A stretch of 64,000 nt of DNA. Source: Chelonoidis abingdonii. Its lineage: Eukaryota; Chordata; Testudines; Testudinidae. The notes under the pieces were generated by a model, which saw only the letters and a list, made by a program, of their open reading frames with translations, made no database searches and was not told the DNA's origin. The translations under genes were made by a program, and so were the position numbers. The stretch covers positions 126,619,517 through 126,683,516 of the forward strand of contig NC_133773.1 in NCBI RefSeq assembly GCF_003597395.2. Reading direction: 5' to 3'. Below are positions 35,185 to 45,517 of the stretch, one piece after another. How positions within the stretch are numbered: position 1 is the stretch's first letter; the number at the start of each line of letters is the position of its first letter.

Positions 35185-35455
35185 CTTCACATTTGTCCTT
35201 TTTGAATTTCATCCTACTTAATTCAGACCATTTCTCCAGTTTGTCCAGATCATTTTTAATTTTAATTCTAGCCTCCAAAGCACCTGCAACCCCTCCTAGT
35301 TTGGTATTGTCTGCAAACTTTATAAATGTATGCTCTATGCCATCATCTACACAATTGATGAAGATATTAAACAAAACTGGACCCAGAACTGATCCCTGTG
35401 GGACCCCACTCAATATGCCCTTTCACCTGGACTGTGAACCACTGATAACGGTTGG

Positions 35456-36544
35456 TCCAGGTAGCAAGCTGCCTCAGGCTCTTGACTGGAACTAGGTTTC
35501 CCTCATCCAGGAGGTAGCAGAGCTCTGCCCTCCTTCCTGGGCAGCCCTTAGCTGGAGTAGGTCTCGTCCTTTTAATTCCCCTTTCCGCACATGACCTTGG
35601 CTGCAGGTGTAATGGGATGGGGTCAACTGAGTCCACAGGCTTTCTATAATTCCCTTGCTGCCAGCATGGGGCCCACCATAGTTCCTGCTCAGGTGAACTA
35701 TGAAATGAGTTCCCAGCTATGGGATTCTGCCTGATCTTCAGGGCTAGCACAGGGGGCAAAACAGGGCAGAGTGTATCCCTCTGTCATAAGGTAGCTGTGA
35801 AGATAAGGACAATAGAAATTAAACAGGAAGAACCTTACATTTTATATATTTTTCACTGGTTTGTGCACACACTTTTCCTCCTGAAGGATCCTAAAGCACT
35901 TTAAAAACCCTACATGGTTCAATCCACCAATCACTGTGCAGTCACCACTTGGATGAGATCTAGCAACTGTTCATCAGTGCAGAGCAACACCATAGAACAG
36001 TTCAGGACAAGAATGCTGTATCCAGCTGAAACTGCAGGAGGAATTTAGGTTAATAATCTAATTAATGAACTGGTGTCACTCTAAAACAGCAGGGTTAAAA
36101 CCCAAGCTCTTACAAAAAGCGCCCGGCATCCATTCCCTCAACGTAAACACTCATTAATTGTCTAAAAAGTTAAAGTATGCGATTTACCTTTCCTCTGCTT
36201 CATTTTCTGTGGGTTGCATACATACACTTTACCTCAGTTTACAGCTTCAAAAGATCTTTCCCTTAAGAATTTCTTAAGTATTTCACAGCTTGTTTTTATT
36301 ACTACAGTATACATTTCCTCTAGCCTTCTCCAGAGCGATATAAAGAGAAATTGTTCCAGATAGACGGAACTATTAGGTTGATGTCTGTGACTGAAAACAT
36401 CCCAAAAACGCCTGTTGGCCTCAGCGTCTACAGATACAGTATTTTGAAACTCATATTTTCCATTTGTAATGTAGAAAAGCCAGAAGTTTTCAATGAATAT
36501 TTCTACTCTGTATTTGGGAACAAATAGATGTAGTCATATCATAT
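35456..36544. other. Unclassified non-coding stretch
   Basis: The minus-strand 130-residue ORF at 35367-35759 overlaps the CR1 end and has no domain. No splice-bounded exon was recognised. Confidence 0.35.
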
Positions 36545-36749
36545 GATTAGCTCAAGAAGATGTTAAAGAGCAGCTACTAAAATCAGAAGTTTTTAAATCA
36601 GCAAGTCCAGATAACTTGCATCCTAGAGTTTACAAAGAACTGCCTAAGGAGTTCACTGGACCATTAATATAGAGTTTCAATAAATCTTGGAGCACTGGCA
36701 AAATGTCAGAAGATGGGACAAAGCTATAATGTTGTCCTACTATTTAAAC
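36545..36749 (+). mobile_element. CR1 LINE fragment, upstream RT region
   Basis: Translates in pieces to FKSASPDNLHPRVYKEL, then FNKSWSTGKM, which matches the CR1 segment preceding reverse transcriptase motif A. It ends at the hAT start at 36750. Confidence 0.7.
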
Positions 36750-37108
36750 CAGGGGTCAGCAACCTTTCAGAAGTGGTGTGCCGAGTCCTAATTTATTCAC
36801 TCTAATTTAAGGTTTCACATGCCGGTAATATATTTTAATGTTTTTAGAAGGTCTCTCTCTCTAAGTCTATGTAATATATAACTAAATTACTGTTGTATGT
36901 AACGTAAACAAGGTTTTCAAAATGTTTAAGAAGCTTCATTTAAAATTAAATTAAAAGGTTGATCTTACATCACAGGCCTACTCAGCCCACTGCTGGCCTG
37001 GGGTTCTGTTCACCTAGGCCGGCAGCGGGATGAGCGGGGTCCGATGGCCGGGACCCCAGCTGGCGAGGGTCCAGCAGCCAGAACCCCTGCAGAGACCCAG
37101 TGCAGTCC
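36750..37108. mobile_element. hAT-type element, same family as 1181-1500, right end missing
   Basis: It starts caggggtcagcaacc and shares the AT-rich run (for example aatttattcactctaattt and gtttaagaagcttcattt) with the reverse complement of 1290-1490. A GC-rich part follows, and the boundary with the Tx1-like LINE near 37108 is approximate. No matching terminal repeat or target duplication was found on the right. Confidence 0.7.
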
Positions 37109-37519
37109 TGGCCAGAAGAACTCCAGAACCAAGGTCCATAGGTTGGCCAGGAAGCATGGGGCTGGGACCAGGGTGTTGAGCCAGTGCCAGAGCATGGACA
37201 GGACTAGCTGATTGAGCCCAGTGCCCACCCTCGGAGGGAGAGGCACCAAAGTAGTCCTGTCCATCTCCGGAGCCGCTCCGCCACCCTGCCCTCTAAACCT
37301 TGCCAGTTCTCCGGTGGAGGCAGATGCGTGGCAGAAAGGTTAACGCCGAGATAGAGCAGCGGACCCGGCTCCACCAGGTGGCCTACAGCATGGGTGAGAG
37401 GGAGCTCACTTGTCACCTGTCCCTGATCAACAGGCCAGAGCTCTCGACCCAGCTGACCTGGGCAGAGGAGGCTGCCGAGTAGATGGCCTGGCAAGCCTCT
37501 ACCCATGCCAAGTCGCCTG

Positions 37520-38244
37520 TGTTACCTCTGTTCCTCTAAAAACCAACCCAGGGTCACACTTGTATTAGTTTTATTACAATGCCGCTGTTAGGTCAGATAG
37601 AAAAGAGATGGCACTTATTCATACACGCACACATTCACTGCATTCATACCCTCATGCACCCACACACTTACACAGGCAAAGAGTTAACGGCGACAGTATG
37701 AAGGCCGAGAAGCCGAAGCGTGGTAGATCTGGTGTGTCCACCTGCAGTCATGAATCCAGACTGCTGAACAGGTGAAGGAGCAGCTGCTTGTGTGTGTGGC
37801 TGATCCCTTTTATTTTGGAACTGGGTGCTCCTGTCACATACACTGAGTTTTACTTCTGTGTCCATCACCAAGAAGCATTCCCAGTCCCTGTTGCTTTCAT
37901 GCATCTTTTCTTTACAGCACTCTGTGACTGCCTTCTCAGGGCAGATTACATCAGGTACACCTGTCTCCTATCTCTAGGCTCTCTTCTCCTTGCAGTTCCT
38001 CTCCGCCCAGTCCCACATACACTCCCTTTTTCACACTCTCTCTGATTGCGTGATGGGATACTACAAAGCTTGGAAGTTCATACAAGTGGTAACTTGAAAA
38101 GGTTACAGAGCTTGCAGAGGTTACAAAAGTTCAAAGGCTATGCTAACAATCACTGAAGTTACCAAGTCTGCAAAAAGGTTGCAGAACTTAATGATACAAG
38201 TTACAGATCTTACAATCGCATTTGAGCGGAGGCTTTACATAACA
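37520..38244 (-). mobile_element. Solo LTR (725 bp) inside the Tx1-like LINE
   Basis: On the minus strand it begins tgttatgtaaag and ends gaggtaaca (TGTTA...TAACA), with a polyadenylation-like aataaaac near its 3' end. It is flanked by gcctg (37515-37519) and gccctg (38245-38250), a near-exact 5-bp duplication with one inserted base. The LINE reading resumes across it. No internal genes are present. Confidence 0.72.
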
Positions 38245-39426
38245 GCCCTGGTCCTGGACCATGAGGAGCACGTTGTTGGCGTACACCGACAGAACCAGCT
38301 GCAGCTCCAGTTCTCACAGCGCCAACCCCATCAGCTTCTGGTGGAGGAGACAGAGGAAGGGCTTGATCGCCAGAGCATACAGCTGGCCCGAGAGGGGGCA
38401 CCCCTGCTGTACTCCCTGCCCGAAGCTGACTGTCTTGGTCAGAGTCCAGTTGAACCTGACCAGACACTTCATGGAAGCGTACAGCACTTGGAGAAACCCC
38501 ACAAACTAGGGCCCAAACCCAAATGCCCGCAGAGTGCCTAGAAGATACCCGTGGTCTACCCTGTCGAACGTCTTCTCCTGATCCAGGGACAGAAGGGCAA
38601 ATGACAGACCATCCCTATACCCGAGCTCCAAGAGACCCTGGACCAAATACAGATTATCAAAGATGGTATGGCCCGGGACAGTAAGTCTGGTCTGGGTGGA
38701 CCACGTCTGTCAGCACGGACGCCAGCTGCAGCAAGATGGCCTTCGGTACAACTTTGTAGTCCGTGCTGAGGAGCAAGACAGGACGCCAATTCTGAAGGTT
38801 GCGGGAATCCCCCTTCTTCGGAAGCAAGGTGAGCACGGCTTGCCTGCATGACAGGAGAGGACCCTGTCCTTCTCCAAGGACTCAGCCCAGATGGTCCAGG
38901 CCGAGGACATCCCAGAACATGTGGTAGAACTCCACGGTCAGCCCGTCCATGCCCAGGGATTTATTGGTGGGCATGCAGCGAAGGGCTTCCGAGAACTCGG
39001 CCAGAGTGAGAGGCAGCTTTAGCCAATCTCGGTCGCCCACACTGACCATCGGGATCCCGTCCCAGAGCACTCTGCAAGTGTCAAGATTGCAGGCCTCTTC
39101 TCCCAGGATCCGACCATAGAAGGCCCTGGCCCTCCCGCACATCTCCGCCGGGTCCGTGAGGGGGGTGCCGTCCTCCGCCAGGAGGCAGGCGACGTGCTTC
39201 TTGGCTGCCCTCCTTTCCTCCAGGGCTTAGAAGAAGCAGGAGTCGCGATCCATCTCCCAAAGGAGACGGATCCTTAAGGGCCCGGAGTGCCACCTGACAT
39301 GCTCTGCAGAGGGATGGATCCTCAGGGCTGACGGACAGATGACTCTCCAGCTCTAAGACCTCCTGTTCCAACTGCTCTATCACAGCATCCCTCCACCTGC
39401 TGGCGCCCCGGGTGTAGTCACGGCTA

Positions 39427-39546
39427 CGGTGACCAGATGTCCCGATTTTATAGGGACAATCCCGATTTTGGGGTCTTTTTCTTATATAGGCTCCTATAAA
39501 CCCCAACCCTCTGTCCCAATTTTTCACATTTGCTGTCTGGTCACCC
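39427..39546. mobile_element. TA-flanked MITE (120 bp), Tc1/mariner-like
   Basis: Ends cggtgaccagatg and tgtctggtcaccc are inverted and flanked by TA on both sides (39425-39426 and 39547-39548). It interrupts the Tx1-like LINE ORF. TA duplication is the rule for Tc1/mariner elements. Confidence 0.75.
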
Positions 39547-39720
39547 TAGTCGCAGCAGAAGAGCTTGGCGCGCACCTTCCCCATGTCCAACTACCACCAT
39601 GCTGAGGGAAAGGCGCGCATCTGCCCTCGCAAGGCCAGCCAGAATTTTTGGAAGGATGCCACAAAGCCCACATCATCCAACAATCTGTGCCCCGTATGTG
39701 TTAGGAAGTCAGCATGTAGC

Positions 39721-39960
39721 CAGGGCTGGCTCCATGGTTTTTGTTGCCTCAAGCGGCAAAAAAAAAAAAAAAAAAAAAAAGCCATGATTGTGATCGGCAG
39801 CAGCTCACTGTGCCGCTTTCTTTGGCAGCAATTCAGTGGCAGGTCCTTCCCTCCCCAAGAGGGATTGAGGGACCTGTCACCAAATTGCTGGATGTGCCAC
39901 CTCTTCCCCTTGGCTGCCCTAAGCACCTGCTTGCTGAGCTGGTGCCTGGAGCCGGCCCTG
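39721..39960. mobile_element. hAT-type MITE (240 bp) with an internal A-run
   Basis: Ends cagggctggctcc and ggagccggccctg are inverted. Flanks catgtagc (39713-39720) and catgtaac (39961-39968) match at 7 of 8. A run of 23 A lies at 39758-39780. Same end family as 3127-3398 and 43904-45509. Confidence 0.82.
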
Positions 39961-39968
39961 CATGTAAC

Positions 39969-40317
39969 TGGGGACAGAGAGGGCTTGGCTTGCAGGAAGC
40001 TCCCAGGAAAGGCTAGAATTCCAAAAATTCTGGATGTTTTCTTTCAAAATCTGAGCCTGGTCCTGGAGGGTATAACACCTGCACTTTCTGTATATAACTT
40101 GCTCCATGTAAGGCAAGAATATATACTCAGACCTTTCTCTTCCTTTCTTTATACTTATTTTAAAAAAATCCTTAGCTCAAGCACCCAGACAAGCCAGGCC
40201 ACCCCCAAGCTGTAATTTAAATTGGGTTGTCCATAGAGTTTCAGCTCAAGATCTACAGCATTAAAAGCACGACCCTCTATCACTTCAGCTAAAAGGCTAA
40301 ATTTTATAGATTTCAGA
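39969..40317. other. Unclassified non-coding stretch
   Basis: The long ORF 39565-40215 crosses the hAT A-run and is not a gene. A weak tRNA-like phrase lies on the minus strand near 40260-40300. Confidence 0.35.
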
Positions 40318-40437
40318 GTTTATGGCCAGCAGGGGCCATTAGATCATCTACTCTGACCTCCTGTGTATCACAGCCCATTACATTTCAGCCAGTTACCTGT
40401 ATTGAGCCCAATAACTTGGGTCAGACTGAAACATTTC
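40318..40437 (-). mobile_element. CR1-type LINE 3' end fragment
   Basis: The phrase gccagcaggggccattagat followed by catctactctgacctcctg matches a dispersed turtle CR1-type 3' end read in reverse. It is short and diverged. Confidence 0.5.
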
Positions 40438-40604
40438 AGTATAGTAACTCCTCACTTAACGTTGTAGTTATGTTACTGAAAAAATGCAACTTTAAGTGAA
40501 ACGATATTAAGCGAATCCAATTTCCCCATAAGAATTAATGTAAATAGGGAGGGTTAGGTTCCAGAGAAATTTTTCTTCACTAGACAAAAGACTATATATT
40601 ACGT

Positions 40605-40939
40605 CAGGGGTTGGCAACCTTTGGCACACGGCTCGCCAGGGTAAGCACCCTGGTGGGCCGGGCCAGTTTGTTTACCTGCCGCATTGGCAGGTGCGGCCGA
40701 TGGCGGCTCCCACTGGCTGCGGTTCGCCGCTCCAGGGCAATGGGGACTGTAGGAAGCTGCAGCCAGCACATCTCTCAGCCCACGCCGCTTCCTGCAGCCC
40801 CCATCTACCTGGGATGACAAACCGCAGCCAATGGGAGCCAAGATCAGCCGAACCTGCTGATGTGGCAAGTAAACAAATTGGCCCAGCCCGCCACAGTGCT
40901 TACTTAGGCGAGCCACATGGCAGAGGTTGCCAACCCCTG
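40605..40939. mobile_element. hAT-type MITE (335 bp)
   Basis: Ends caggggttggcaacc and ggttgccaacccctg are perfect 15-bp inverted repeats. Flanks tattacgt and tattatat match at 6 of 8. The interior is GC-rich and non-coding. Confidence 0.85.
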
Positions 40940-41087
40940 TATTATATAGATACACACAGAGTATACATTTTAAACAAACACTTAAATACTGTTCAGAGTT
41001 ATGATGATTGTGAAGCTTGGTTGAGGGGGTGAAGTTAAATAGTGGAAGAGGGTGGGATATGTCCCAGGGAATGCCTTGCTGCTAAAA

Positions 41088-41685
41088 CAGTGGTTCTCAA
41101 ACTTTTGTACTGGTGACCCCTTTCACATAGCAAGCCTCTGAGTGCAACCCCCTGTCAAAGCTAGACTCAGGACTCACAGTTTGCCAGACCACTCTGTTTT
41201 ATTAGCACAGAGCTCTGCTAATAACACCCAGATAATATGAGCACCATGCAAGACACAAACTATCTCAATTTATACAGCTAAAAAGGGAGCAAACTTGACA
41301 AGATAACAAAGGGAGCAGAACTGACAAGTTCACCAGAGGCTAGATATACATAGTTAATTTCCTTGCTAACTTTTACCAATCTCCGGCTAATGTTTCACCA
41401 TTAGCTCATTGTTTATGCCTTAATGTTCCTCTTCCTGACACCTGTACTTTAACATTTCAGCTCTTTTGCTTAAAGGTACACACAGCATTTCTTTAACTCT
41501 TTCTATTTTTACAATATAGTTCATTCTACTTTCACCCCCCCATATAAATTAAAAATACTTTTCATATATTTAACGCCATTGCAAATGCTGGAGGCATTGG
41601 GCTGGAGGCTGACAGCTCATGACCCCCCCATGTAATAACCTCATGACCCCCTGAGGGGTCCTGACCCCCAGTTTGAGAACCCCTG
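41088..41685. mobile_element. hAT-type element with an LTR inside
   Basis: Ends cagtggttctcaaac and gtttgagaacccctg. Flanks tgctaaaa (41080-41087) and tgctaaat (41686-41693) match at 7 of 8. Without the LTR it is about 210 bp. Its ends are of the same type as the hAT at 579-1721. Confidence 0.85.
41153..41534 (-). mobile_element. Solo LTR (382 bp)
   Basis: On the minus strand it begins tgaaagtagaatg and ends ctttgaca. It has a TATA-like gtataaatt and a polyadenylation signal aataaaac near the 3' side. It is flanked by ccccc on both sides (41148-41152 and 41535-41539), a 5-bp duplication, though in a C-rich context. Class not determined. Confidence 0.7.
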
Positions 41686-42388
41686 TGCTAAATGATGAAC
41701 TAACATTCGGCTGAGCCATCAAGGGCTAACACATTGTTGTTAATGTAGCCTCTCACGCAAGACAGCATGAACAGGAGGGAGGGAAGACAGCACAGCAGAG
41801 AAACACAGACACACACTTTGTGTGGGTGGGAGGGAGAGAGAGATGCACACTGACCCTTTAAGTGAGCTGACCCACTCTTAAATGCATTGTCTTTTTAAGT
41901 GGATCAGGATGTTGAGAGAGCAGCTGCTGCCCCCAGGCTCTCTCTGTCTCTCTCCATCCCTGTCCCCACCCTGCTCTATATGGAGAAGGGGTAAGCAGGG
42001 TGTAAGACAGGGGGGAGGGGGACACCCTGACATTATTCCCCTCCCTTGCCCCTGTCCCCCCTCCCCCGCACAGCAGGCAGGAGGCTCCCAGAAGCAGCTC
42101 CAAGGCAGAGAACAGGAGCAGCACATGGCAGTGTGGGGGAGGGACAGCTTCAATTGCTGACCTGCTGGGCAGCTGCTGCACAGGGAACTTAGGGGAGCAG
42201 GGGGCTGATGGGGGGCTGCCAGTCCACCCTGGTTCCAAGCCCCCATCTAGCTGCAACAGGCTGCTCTTCCTGCAAGCAGTGGACAAAGCAGGTGGCTGCC
42301 AAATGATGTTAGAAGGGAGCATTGCACAACTTTAAACGAGCATGTTCCCTAATTGATCAGCAACTTATCAAAACAAGTTAACTGGGCA

Positions 42389-42667
42389 TATGGTTACACT
42401 GGCACTTTACAGCGCTGCAACTTTCGTGCTCAGGAGTGTGAAAAAACACCCCCCTGAGCGCTGCAAGATACAGCGCTGTAAAGCCTCAGTGTAATCAGGG
42501 TGGCAGTGCTGGGAGCGCAGCTCCTAGCGCTGCACGCTACACCCGTAGAGGATGTGGTTTATGTGCAGCGCTGGGAGAGCTCTCTCCCAGCACTGCCACT
42601 CCAACCACACTCACACTTCAAAGCGCTGCCGCGGCAGCACTTTGAAATTCCCAGTGTAGCCATACCC
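42389..42667. mobile_element. MITE with gcgctg-rich interior, copy 1
   Basis: Ends tatggttacactggc and ccagtgtagccatacc are inverted. The interior has cagcgctgcaactttcg, cacccgtagaggatgtgg and gcgctgggagagctctc. It lies inside the composite element, near its right end, with ctggg on both sides. Confidence 0.75.
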
Positions 42668-42695
42668 TGGGACAACTTTAAGTGAGGAGTTACTG

Positions 42696-43118
42696 TACTC
42701 AGGAAACCAAACTGTTGTGTGTCTCAGTCTAGCAGCAGTAGTAGGCCCATTATCCTCTGATGTGGGCCACCTACCCTCAGGTTCATTCTGAGTGTCTGAG
42801 ATCAACCAGCATTCAAGCCTCACATTGGGTGCTATTTTTAAACTGATGCTTTGTGGGTTACATAATCCTACTGCTGTGACCTTAACCTTCCTCATTATTT
42901 GTCACTCTGTACTGCTTGTATCACATTTAAAGTTAGATAGTAAGCTATTTGAGGAAGCAACTTCTGTGTCTCCAGAGGACTGCTTAGCACACTTTCGGGT
43001 GCAAAGTAACAAATAGCGATCACTTCTTTTAAAAAGTTTGCCATTAACTTTGAGTAATCACTTGCTTTCATATTATAGGATCAGTTGTTATACTACATAT
43101 CAGTGTTAGGTACACTCA
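42696..43118. other. Unclassified sequence between two related MITEs
   Basis: No gene or recognised repeat. Confidence 0.35.
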
Positions 43119-43425
43119 GGATATGGCTACACTCACACTTTACAGCGCTGCAACTTTCACGCTCAGGGGTGTGAAAAAACACCTCCCTGAGCACTGCAAG
43201 ATACAGTGCTGTAAAGTGTCAGTGTAAGCAGGGCGGCAGCACTGGGAGCGCGGCTCCCAGCGCTGCACACTACACCCGTAGAGGATGTGGTTTACGTGCA
43301 GCGCTGGGAGAGCTGTCTCCCAGCGCTGCTGCTCCGAACACACTCACACTTCAAAGTGCTGCCGTGGCAGCACTCCCGCAGCACTGCCGCAGCAGCACTT
43401 TGAAATTCCAAGTGTAGCCATACCC
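43119..43425. mobile_element. MITE with gcgctg-rich interior, copy 2
   Basis: Same block order and orientation as 42389-42667 (cacccgtagaggatgtgg at both). It has an extra gcagcactcccgcagcactg segment near the right end, apparently a local duplication. Confidence 0.78.
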
Positions 43426-43895
43426 TAATTAAATCTCCTTTAACTGTTGCCTTGTCAGGCTAAATAAACCTAGATTTTACAGTCGTTTTTGATGTGTAAG
43501 TTCCACCGAGGCCTCTAAGCATCATCATGGCTTTTCTCTGAACAGCTTCGATATTTTCTGTATGTAACAAACAGCTTAAAAATCATATGTAACAAAACCT
43601 TTTTTGAAATATGTTACTAATATCACTTGAGATTATTAAAGCAGCGCTATTTACAAATAAAATTTACTTCTCACCATTAGTGTTGTCTTGGTGGTTTACT
43701 GTCTTCAAATTTCCCAGTTTACGCAATGAAAATAGACTAGTCAATTTCACATTTGTTTCTACTCAGGTTTCATTTGCAGGTTTTCCTGAACTAATTCAGT
43801 GTTATTAAATAAATAAAATGAAAATCCGTAGGAATAAAAAGTGAATCACAAAAACCTGTTTACTGTTTCATAAAAAGTTTTTTTTTTAAACCACC
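43426..43895. other. Non-coding, degenerate LINE-like phrases
   Basis: The phrase ggcctctaagcatcatcatg followed by gcttttctctgaacag resembles an old LINE 3' region, but this is not certain. Confidence 0.3.
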
Positions 43896-43903
43896 TTCCC
43901 CCT

Positions 43904-45509
43904 CAGGGCCGGCTCTAAGCACCAGCTGAGAAAGCTCATGCTTGGGGTGGCAGATTCTATGGGGTGGCATTCTGCCCAATCCTAGGGCAGCATGGCCGGT
44001 GAACAAAAAATAAAAAAAAACCAAAACACAAAACAAAAAACCCCACAAACACTCTCTGGCCACCCTGTAGAGGGCGGCGGCACGGAGGGGAGGAGCACCC
44101 TGCACCCTCCCTCTGCCCCAGCCGGTGCCAGGTCTGCAGCAAGCCCAGCAGCCTGCGTCCTTCCCTCCCCACTGACTGGAGTGGCATGGAGCCCTCCCAG
44201 CAAGCGGTGCAGCTGTCAGGGCTGCATGGCGAGTACCCTGTGGCGAACGCCCCGCTGAAGCCCTGGCTGCCCCACTTCTCTCTCCTCCTGCCCGCTCCCT
44301 CCCCTCTGCTAGCAGGGGCATGTCTGTAGCGCAGGGAGTCCCCTTGCACCCTGGCTCCAGCCGCCCTGCAGGTTTTTTGTTCCTTCTTTGCCGCACTGGC
44401 CACGCTGCAGGTTTCTGCCCTCCCTGCTTTGCCACTCCGGCCAGGCCCTGTGTCATAAACAGATAGTAGAAGTTAATAGAACAGAAGTACTTTATATCTC
44501 TTTTGACTGTAAAGGGTTAACAAGTTCAGTAAGCCTGGCTGTCACCTGACAGAGCACCACCAGGGGACAGGATACTTTCAAATCTGGAGGGAGGGAAGTT
44601 TGTGTGTGCTGTTAGTTTTGGGTTGTTTTCTCTCTGGGTTCTGAGATGACCAGATGTGTAACAGGTTTCTCTCCACTCTCTCCAATACAGGCTCTATAAG
44701 TTCGAATAGTGAGTACTAGGTAGTTAAGGCGAGTTAGGCTTATGTTGTTTTCTTTATTTGCAAATGTGCATTTGGCTGGAAGGAGTTCAAATTTGTATTT
44801 TGCTGAAAGGATTTAATTGTACTGATATTTAGTCGTGAGGGATTCCCAGTGCTATAGCTAAAAACCCTGTACTAATCCATCTTAAATTTACAAAGATAAT
44901 TTTTACTGTTTTTCTCTCTGTAATTAAAAGTTTTGTTTAAGAACCCGATTGTTTTTTTATTCTGTGTGAGACCCCAGGGACAGGGTCTGACTTCACAGGA
45001 ATTGGTGGGAGAAAGGAGGAAGGGAGAGAGAGAGGCTATTTTCTCTCTGTGTTAGGATTACAGTCTCTCTAGTGGAGAGTCTGGAGGGAGAGAGAAGGAG
45101 GGGAAGGTGAAATTTTCCTCTCTGTTAAAATTGAAGGAGTTTGAATCACTAAGCTGATCTCCAGCGGTAACCCAGGGAGGGGAAGCCTGGGAGAGGCAAC
45201 GGTGGGGGAAAGGGTTTACTTTCCTTGTGTTGAGATCCAGAGGGTCTGGGTCTTGGGAGGTCCCCAGGCAAGGTTTTGGGGGGACCAGAGTGTACCAGGC
45301 ACTGGAATTCCTGGTTGGTGGCAGCACTACAGGGTCTAAGCTGGTAATTAAACTTAGAGAAATTCAAGCTGGTACCCCATTTTTTGGACGCTAAGGTTCA
45401 GAGTGGGGAATTGTACCCTGACACCCTGTTCCTTCCCTACTCCATGCTTTGCTGTTCTGGTGCCCCCCCCTTTTTCCTTGGGGTGGCAAAAGAGCCAGAG
45501 CCGGCCCTG
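43904..45509. mobile_element. hAT-type element split by a solo LTR
   Basis: Ends cagggccggctct and agagccggccctg-like (ccagagccggccctg) are inverted. Flanks ttccccct (43896-43903) and ttccccca (45510-45517) match at 7 of 8. Removing the LTR leaves about 630 bp. The 198-residue minus ORF across it is a GC-content artefact. Confidence 0.8.
44451..45423 (+). mobile_element. Solo LTR (973 bp)
   Basis: It begins tgtcataaacag and ends ttgtaccctgaca. It is flanked by an exact 5-bp repeat, ccctg, at 44446-44450 and 45424-45428. It contains an attaaa polyadenylation-like signal near 44925 and phrases I recognise from a common turtle LTR (tttatttgcaaatgtgcatt). Orientation was set by the polyadenylation signal. 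There are no gag, pol or env sequences beside it, so it formed by LTR-LTR recombination or is a lone LTR. Confidence 0.82.
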
Positions 45510-45517
45510 TTCCCCCA

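Larger units (their letters stand above)
33727..35455 (-). mobile_element. CR1 LINE split by a Penelope-like element
   Basis: The 5' part (35185-35455) encodes reverse transcriptase sequence SGVPQGSVLGPVLFNIF, then FADNTKLGG, then LEKWSELSRMKF. The 3' part (33727-34497) encodes pieces like KVQRRATKMIKGL, EERLKKMGLFSLEKRRLRGD and continues through the 3' UTR to the terminal tgattctac. The catalytic FADD is FADN, so the copy is dead. The two parts are contiguous in CR1 once 34498-35184 is removed. Confidence 0.88.
37109..39720 (-). mobile_element. Tx1-like L1 LINE, minus strand, with two insertions
   Basis: Read from 39720 leftward, it gives DYTRGASRWRDAVIEQLE, then LTLAEFSEALRCMPTNKS and GMDGLTVEFYHMFWDVLG. 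Then comes the reverse transcriptase segment VGFLQVLYASMKCLVRFNWT, the motif GVQQGCPLSGQLYALAI (about 38330-38380), and YANN at about 38266-38277 where YADD is expected. The C-terminal part (37109-37519) has GVNLSATHLPPPENWQ and ERLRRWTGLLWCLSLRG. The order matches the Tx1-type L1 LINEs of turtles and frogs. YANN and numerous frameshifts make it dead. An LTR at 37520-38244 and a MITE at 39427-39546 interrupt it. Confidence 0.82.
40442..42695. mobile_element. Composite DNA transposon with inverted agtaactcctcactta ends
   Basis: The left end tagtaactcctcacttaa is matched in inverted form by aagtgaggagttactg on the right. Blocks recognised as a dispersed turtle element include gcgaatccaatttcccc, the pyrimidine/GC-rich middle at 41900-42240, and tttaaacgagcatgttccc. 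Three later elements are inserted: hAT 40605-40939, hAT 41088-41685 (with an LTR), and a MITE 42389-42667. I could not find a matching 8-bp duplication at the outer ends. Confidence 0.65.

Noticed and set aside
39565..40215. 216-residue ORF with a lysine run
   Set aside because: The lysines come from the A23 run in a hAT MITE, and the frame crosses three unrelated repeats.
41858..42322. 154-residue Pro/Ser/Cys-rich minus ORF
   Set aside because: It falls in the low-complexity middle of the composite transposon and has no conserved pattern.
43860..44456. 198-residue minus-strand ORF and its shadow frames
   Set aside because: GC-rich hAT interior; no domain, and it runs across the transposon end into flanking sequence.
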